A stretch of 64,000 nt of DNA. Source: Apostichopus japonicus. Its lineage: Eukaryota > Echinodermata > Holothuroidea > Aspidochirotida > Stichopodidae. Shown one piece after another: positions 59,379 to 64,000 of the stretch; the first letter of the stretch is position 1; the number at the start of each line of letters is the position of its first letter. A program made the translations under genes and the position numbers. The stretch spans positions 6,980,501 through 7,044,500 of the forward strand of contig NC_092580.1 of the NCBI RefSeq assembly GCF_037975245.1. Direction: 5' to 3'. The notes beneath the pieces are model-generated. The model was not told where the DNA came from and did no database searches. It was given only the letters and a program-made list of their open reading frames with translations.

Positions 59379-60007
59379 CTCAGAAGAACGGATCGCCGCC
59401 CATGTAACCGGCGCGTTTTAATTGATTCATGTGCTTGACTTACGAATCCAGGGCAGTTTGACTCGTGATATTGAACCGGCAAGCCATAAAAATTACCTCA
59501 AAATCCTCCCGTGACAAGATGAATCATCTGCAGTCATTCCATACCACAAAGTTCCTTGCTTTTAATACTTGAAGTTTTGTATATCAATATACAAAAGCAG
59601 TTGCATATTACCTCAACGTAGTGTTTGTTTCATTTACGAAAAGGAGCATCTTTTTCCATATTGTAAACTGAAAAAGGCTTATTTTCACTAACGAAAATGA
59701 GCACTACTATATATCTTCATCTATGACGTAGGGAACTTTTCAGTTTTCATTTCTTCCAATAGTGTGGGGTAACTGGTGAAATATGTTAATATTGAGTAAT
59801 ATTAATGACTTGTCACGACAGCCATGAGCGGCGATCATGGGGGGGGGGACGGGGGACATGCCCCCCCCCCCAATATTTTAGGTGGGGGATGTAGTATCTA
59901 GTATCCCCCCCCCAATATTTGGTGGCATCGTTTTTGTGTGTGGCTATAAATAGAAAATAATGCTTGAGATTATTGATCCAAATCATATTTAGCGGCGGCA
60001 GCGCCAC
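59379..60007. other. Non-coding spacer
   Basis: No coding exon or RNA gene. It contains the second copy of the G/C-run repeat (59815-59935). The rest is AT-rich unique-looking sequence. Confidence 0.5.
59815..59935. repeat. G/C-run dispersed repeat, copy 2
   Basis: Same layout as 57190-57310: GCCATGAGCGGCGATCATGG, poly-G, poly-C, AATATTTTAGGTGGGGGATG, then poly-C and AATATTTGGTGG. Confidence 0.65.
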
Positions 60008-60620
60008 AGGCGTAGGAGCCTAATTTGATTTGGGGGGGGGGGCTGTAACGACTTGCCCGAAAAATCAAAAAGCAAAATATTTTTCCGCGCTCCGCGCGCG
60101 TTCAATGTGTTAATGTGCATATCATATGTGCATATCATTTTCCGTGTTATTACCCATCCCTATTGGTTAGAATTATTGGGGAAGTCGTTACAATAATTAT
60201 GATAATAATAATATAAGTTTAACCATTGAAAAACACATTGCAAAATTATTATTCTTTCAGTAGGTGCCCGAAAAATTCTCAGAAAATTCTCAGAAAATTC
60301 TCAGAATTTCACAAACACTTTTGGGCTGCAGCCTCCCGCCTCCAAACGCTTATGGCGACCGCCCCCCCCCCCCCTCGAGCATTTTTTTTTTTTATGATAT
60401 CGCTAGTAATTTCAAAATAGAAAATGCAACGTACAAGGCCTGGGAAGTGCCATTTCCAGCGATCTGGGATGCATTTTCGGACAAATTTTCTTTTACGTTT
60501 CGCGCCAACTCGTGGTGGCGCTATACGCTTAGATAGTTTGCCTACAATCTTCGCCACTCCTTGGCAAATTCCTCGCTACGCGGCTATATCTAACCGTGTC
60601 ACAATTTGTTACTAAATATC
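60008..60620. repeat. Composite of dispersed repeats next to the LINE break
   Basis: 60008-60380 is a divergent relative of the 10542-11067 element: AGGCGTAGGAGCCTAATTTG, poly-G, then GGCTGTAACGACTTGCCCGA. The matching right end is degraded. 60440-60545 matches 57890-57998 (GTGGCGCTA, ACGCTTAGATAGT) and is distantly related, inverted, to the middle of the 3914-4311 element. No coding. Confidence 0.6.
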
Positions 60621-60623
60621 ACA

Positions 60624-62512
60624 TCACAGACCGAAAGTAGTTTTTACTTTTTTTTTTCGAAATGAATTAGCTCTACGGACCACATCCGTAATAAAATTTG
60701 GTTTGCCGATAATTATTTTAATAAGAGCAGTTTTTGTAGAGTGATTTTGCCTGTACGCAGATTGACAATCAGGAAAGGGAGCATGTAATGAACAATGTGA
60801 GACAATCTCATTAACTACAGCTCGTTCAACTAACTTGGAAACATAGCTCAAATTACTAATTGGTCTATAATTAGAATAGATAGGGTCCAAACCTGCTTTC
60901 TTTAACAATGGAGTAACGGTAGCAATCTTCCATTTGTCAGGAACATCACCATCTTTTAGTGAAAGATTTATCATGGTAGTTTATACAGGCAAAAGGGGAT
61001 CAAGACACTTTCTAAGTAACCAAGTGGGTATAGGGTCAAGATTGCAGGTAGCCGTGTTGGAGGATTTGATAATTGTGCGAACTTCATCATTAGAAAGTGG
61101 CTGGAACCCAATCAACTTCGATGGGAAATGCTGTCGAACATAAGGTTCAAAGGGACCAGTAGCAATGGAATCAATGTTTGCATTAATTTTATCAATTTTA
61201 GATATAAAAAATTGTCCGAAGTCATTAACAAGTTCCATAGTATTCTGGTGTGGCGGATAAGAAACAACTTGCTTATTATTACACAATGACTTTACAACAG
61301 TAAATAGTTCCTTGGTGTTGCCTTCACAGTCCCGGATGATTGATGTATAATAGGACTTTTTAGCAGATCCAGATGGAATGAGTTCAGATTGCGCAAATAT
61401 CGGTGGACCCGTCTGTCAGATTCAAGACCAGATTTACGAAAGACTCTCTCAGCCTTTCGACAAGCGGAGCGTAATATTTTCAATTTATCGGAGAACCAAG
61501 GCACTGTTGGCCTAACGGTAATAACTCTAGTCAGAACTGGTGCGTGGATATCAAGGACAGATGTTAAAGTACGATCATAGCATTCAATTAAACTCTCCAA
61601 ATCAAGCCATTCAGTTGTGCATAATTAGGATTGCAAAATATCTGTACAGAATTGATCAATATCAATACTTCGATATTTCCGGTATTTAATTTCTTTAGTT
61701 GAATGTTTGGTAATAGGTAGGTCAAGATAACATCTAATTGACCAATGATCAGACACTTTTAAAGCAGCTTGTGGAGACGATAACACAGTTATCGTTAGTA
61801 GATCGTGTGAAGATTAAATCAAGCGTGTGTCCAGAGTCATGAGTTGGAATGGAGACATGTTGCTGGAAACTAAACGTATTCATAATATCAGTAAATTTAG
61901 TCGCATCAGTACTAGTGTGATCATCCACATGGATATTAAAATCGCCAGTAAGAATAAGTTTTTCAGGACAAAGCACACAGTCTTCGAGGAGATCACTGAA
62001 TTCTCGGAAGAAAAGTTGAAGTGGTAACCGGATGAGCTTCGGAATATGGAGGACGGTAGATAATTATTAATCGAACTCTGATGTTATCAATAGCGACCAG
62101 CCATTCTGAATATTCAAAAGACGACTTTTCATCACATTGCAATGGGTTGATCTTAATTGAGTCACGGAAAATCAAACCAGTCCCACCACCAATTCTATCC
62201 AGCGGGCGAGGCACTCCAAGGTAAGAATAACCACCAGGCGCTAAGGCAGCTTCAGAAACAGTATCACTTGACTTAAGCCAAGTTTCGGTTAAACAACATA
62301 AGTCAGTGCCAGAATGGATAATGTGATCAACAATAAACGAAGTTTATTTCGAGCTGATCGAACATTAGCATGCAGTCTCCAATATAAAATTCATTTTTGT
62401 GATTTGCGCGAGGTCCAGAGTTGGCATGTTTGCAATGAATGCAAAAAATGTTCATCTATTTCGTCAACGGAGATCTTGCACAGCCTGGTTTCATGGTCAT
62501 CTGCACAGATGG
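60624..62512 (-). pseudogene. LINE ORF2: endonuclease and start of reverse transcriptase, decayed
   Basis: Read on the minus strand in several frames. The apurinic-type endonuclease shows LCCLTETWLKSSDTV (catalytic Glu, near 62280), LIIIYRPPYSE, LILTGDFNIHVDD, HTLDLIFTR and VSDHWSIRC (catalytic SDH, near 61745). A linker with VPWFSDKLKILR follows. The reverse transcriptase begins at VPDKWKIATVTPLLKKAGLD and reaches YRPISNLSYVSKLVERAV and QSAYRQNHSTKTALIK (near 60715), where similarity ends before motifs A-C. The order and motifs fit the Jockey/CR1/L2 group. Frameshifts near 62020, 61620 and 61290 make it non-functional. Confidence 0.88.
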
Positions 62513-62518
62513 CACGAG

Positions 62519-62964
62519 TATGGCAAGCCATATGGGACAAACACTGCATAATATATCCGCGTATTAATTGGAATTTATACCCGTATAAATTGGAATAAAT
62601 ACGCGTATATATTATGTGCCAATCATATGGCTTAAATATATCCGCGTATTAATTCGAATATATACACGTATTAATTCGAATATATACACGTATTAATTCG
62701 AATATATATATACACGTATTAATTCGAATATAAACGTATTAAATAAAATAGATATGGAGATTAATTCCAATATATGCACGGATTAATTAGAATATACACG
62801 AAAAAACATTTCCGCTCTTGCTGTGTACATATACCAACGATAAATGTTTTGGCGGGCTCGCGAGATCGCTTCAAAAAGCGAAACTTTACACATGAACAAC
62901 ACATGTATATTCGAATTAATACGCGTATATATTATGCGGTGTTTGTCCCACATGGCTTGCCATA
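62519..62964. mobile_element. 446 bp inverted-repeat element inserted into the LINE
   Basis: Ends are inverted repeats of about 50 bp: left begins TATGGCAAGCCATATGGGAC, right (inverted) begins TATGGCAAGCCATGTGGGAC. The perfect duplication CACGAG flanks it (62513-62518 and 62965-62970). The interior is mostly tandem copies of TACACGTATTAATTCGAATA (about 62650-62740). It splits the zinc-knuckle region of the LINE ORF1, so it is younger than the LINE. Confidence 0.85.
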
Positions 62965-62970
62965 CACGAG

Positions 62971-63992
62971 AAGGGGTGATTTTGTTAGAGCATTCTTTAT
63001 AATAGTGCCCAAACAGTTGACAGATGCTACATCGCTTGACATGGAATCTATCATACATTTTGCAGGAGTTCATACCCAAGATGATACGATCATGCATGTT
63101 TTTTTTATGAAGTCACGAAGTGATGGGGACACATTGAATATGGCTTGAAAAACGGTTTCATCATTTCTCAACGGCTTTGAGACAAGATAAGTAATATGAT
63201 CTCCAAGAGTATTGATTTCAAAATATTCTGCCAACCAACGATTTTGTTGAAGTAGATCAGGCAAAGGGTCATCAGCAAACGAAGCAGAAAACCCGACAAC
63301 TGCAATAGTTGGCAGCATGGTAACAGCTTTTTCAATAGTTCCAATTTTGGGCAGGTTGTTAGCGATGACAGTAGACAGTTTGTCACGTGATGAAGCTGAG
63401 TCACACACAATAATGGTTTCGCCAGATTTGTTTTTGAAAGATATTCTAATTTGGACATTGCTATCAACAATAGTTTTCTCAAGTGTGGTGGTGTCAATAT
63501 GAGATTATGGAATAACCAGTGCTGATTTGCTTACACGAGCCTTCCTTATTTCGACCATTTTCTCATCAATTGACCAACACTCACCGATGACAGGGGCAGT
63601 CGGAACGCTATCATGAATAGATCTTTTGGCTTGTTCAGCTGATTGCTGAGATTGGCTATTAGATTCAATGAGATTCTTAATTTCATTCAGGTTGAGCTCT
63701 GCAGGCGATCGACTTTCTTTTCTATATCACACATTCGCGATTGATCAGGGGAGTTCACACTAGCCTCTATGTCTGATTTACAAGAGTAACAGATGTAGAA
63801 AAAAATCGGATAGAGTTTAGATGCATTGTCCAGCATATTATACAATGATGATGTGCACAGCTTCTTCTTGTCTCCACAATCAAATGCATGCACTGATGAT
63901 TGGCAAAGAAAACAACACAATAGGTTTGCCTGCATGCAGTTGCACACTGTGCATTCGGCAATGGAGGTAGACATAGTTAACGTGTGCACCAC
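62971..63992 (-). pseudogene. LINE ORF1: PHD-like finger and CCHC zinc knuckle, decayed
   Basis: The first part (63992-63687) holds a Cys/His-rich finger (CTVCNC, CCFLCQSSVHAFDC, YICYSCKSD) like the PHD-type domain of some CR1-group ORF1 proteins. A central part (63408-63070) is intact in frame without a firm domain; an RNA-binding fold is possible. It ends with a CCHC knuckle, CSICQLFGHYYKEC, after which the 446 bp element interrupts it. Beyond the insertion at 62512 the frame resumes with ICADDHETRLC, a likely second knuckle. A stop near 63505 and a frame change near 63070 mark decay. The start may lie at 63992 or 63974. Confidence 0.75.
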
Positions 63993-64000
63993 ACACAGAA

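Noticed and set aside
59171-59482. 103-codon minus-strand frame
   Set aside because: It spans the right arm of the inverted repeat around the helicase fragment and has no recognisable domain.

Overview
This window is animal nuclear DNA: small coding exons with GT/AG borders, long AT-rich introns, non-LTR retrotransposon pieces, and many small inverted-repeat elements and satellites. The gene set (LAP2/thymopoietin-like, APEX2, a large-intron phospholipase-like family) and the repeat style suggest a marine deuterostome invertebrate, most likely an echinoderm, possibly a sea cucumber. The species is an inference. All gene models below were built by hand from splice signals and codon phase.

Region 1 (about 1.0-28.4 kb, minus strand) holds three complete tandem genes, here called copies A, B and C, of 13 coding exons each. 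They encode secreted PI-PLC X-like phosphodiesterases of 462, 472 and 472 residues. Intron phases match throughout and most exon lengths match, so the cluster arose by tandem duplication. B and C are close relatives and share a conserved promoter block; A is more divergent. Each protein has a signal peptide, a Cys-rich N-terminal segment, the barrel with two likely catalytic histidines, a C-terminal Cys module, and a hydrophobic tail that looks like a GPI-anchor signal. Introns and spacers carry a long ATG microsatellite, a 43-47 bp minisatellite and several terminal-inverted-repeat elements.

Region 2 (33.2-44.2 kb, minus strand) is APEX2, an AP endonuclease 2 of 579 residues in six exons, with a PIP box and a C-terminal GRF zinc finger. 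Its introns hold a decayed antisense reverse transcriptase, a LINE 3-prime end and a 56 bp minisatellite. Region 3 (47.5-51.6 kb, plus strand) is a compact five-exon LAP2/TMPO-like gene of 287 residues with LEM-like, LEM and transmembrane parts. APEX2 and this gene are divergent, separated by 3.3 kb that contains two small transposons with target-site duplications, one of them carrying telomere-like repeats.

Region 4 (55.5-56.7 kb, minus strand) holds the last two exons of a type II membrane glycosyltransferase with a DSD motif. Region 5 (57-60.6 kb) is repeat-rich and contains a truncated RecQ-like helicase ORF between arms of an inverted repeat. Region 6 (60.7-64.0 kb, minus strand) is a decayed LINE with a PHD-like/zinc-knuckle ORF1 and an endonuclease plus the start of a reverse transcriptase. 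It is broken at its 3-prime side and interrupted by a 446 bp inverted-repeat element flanked by a perfect 6 bp duplication.
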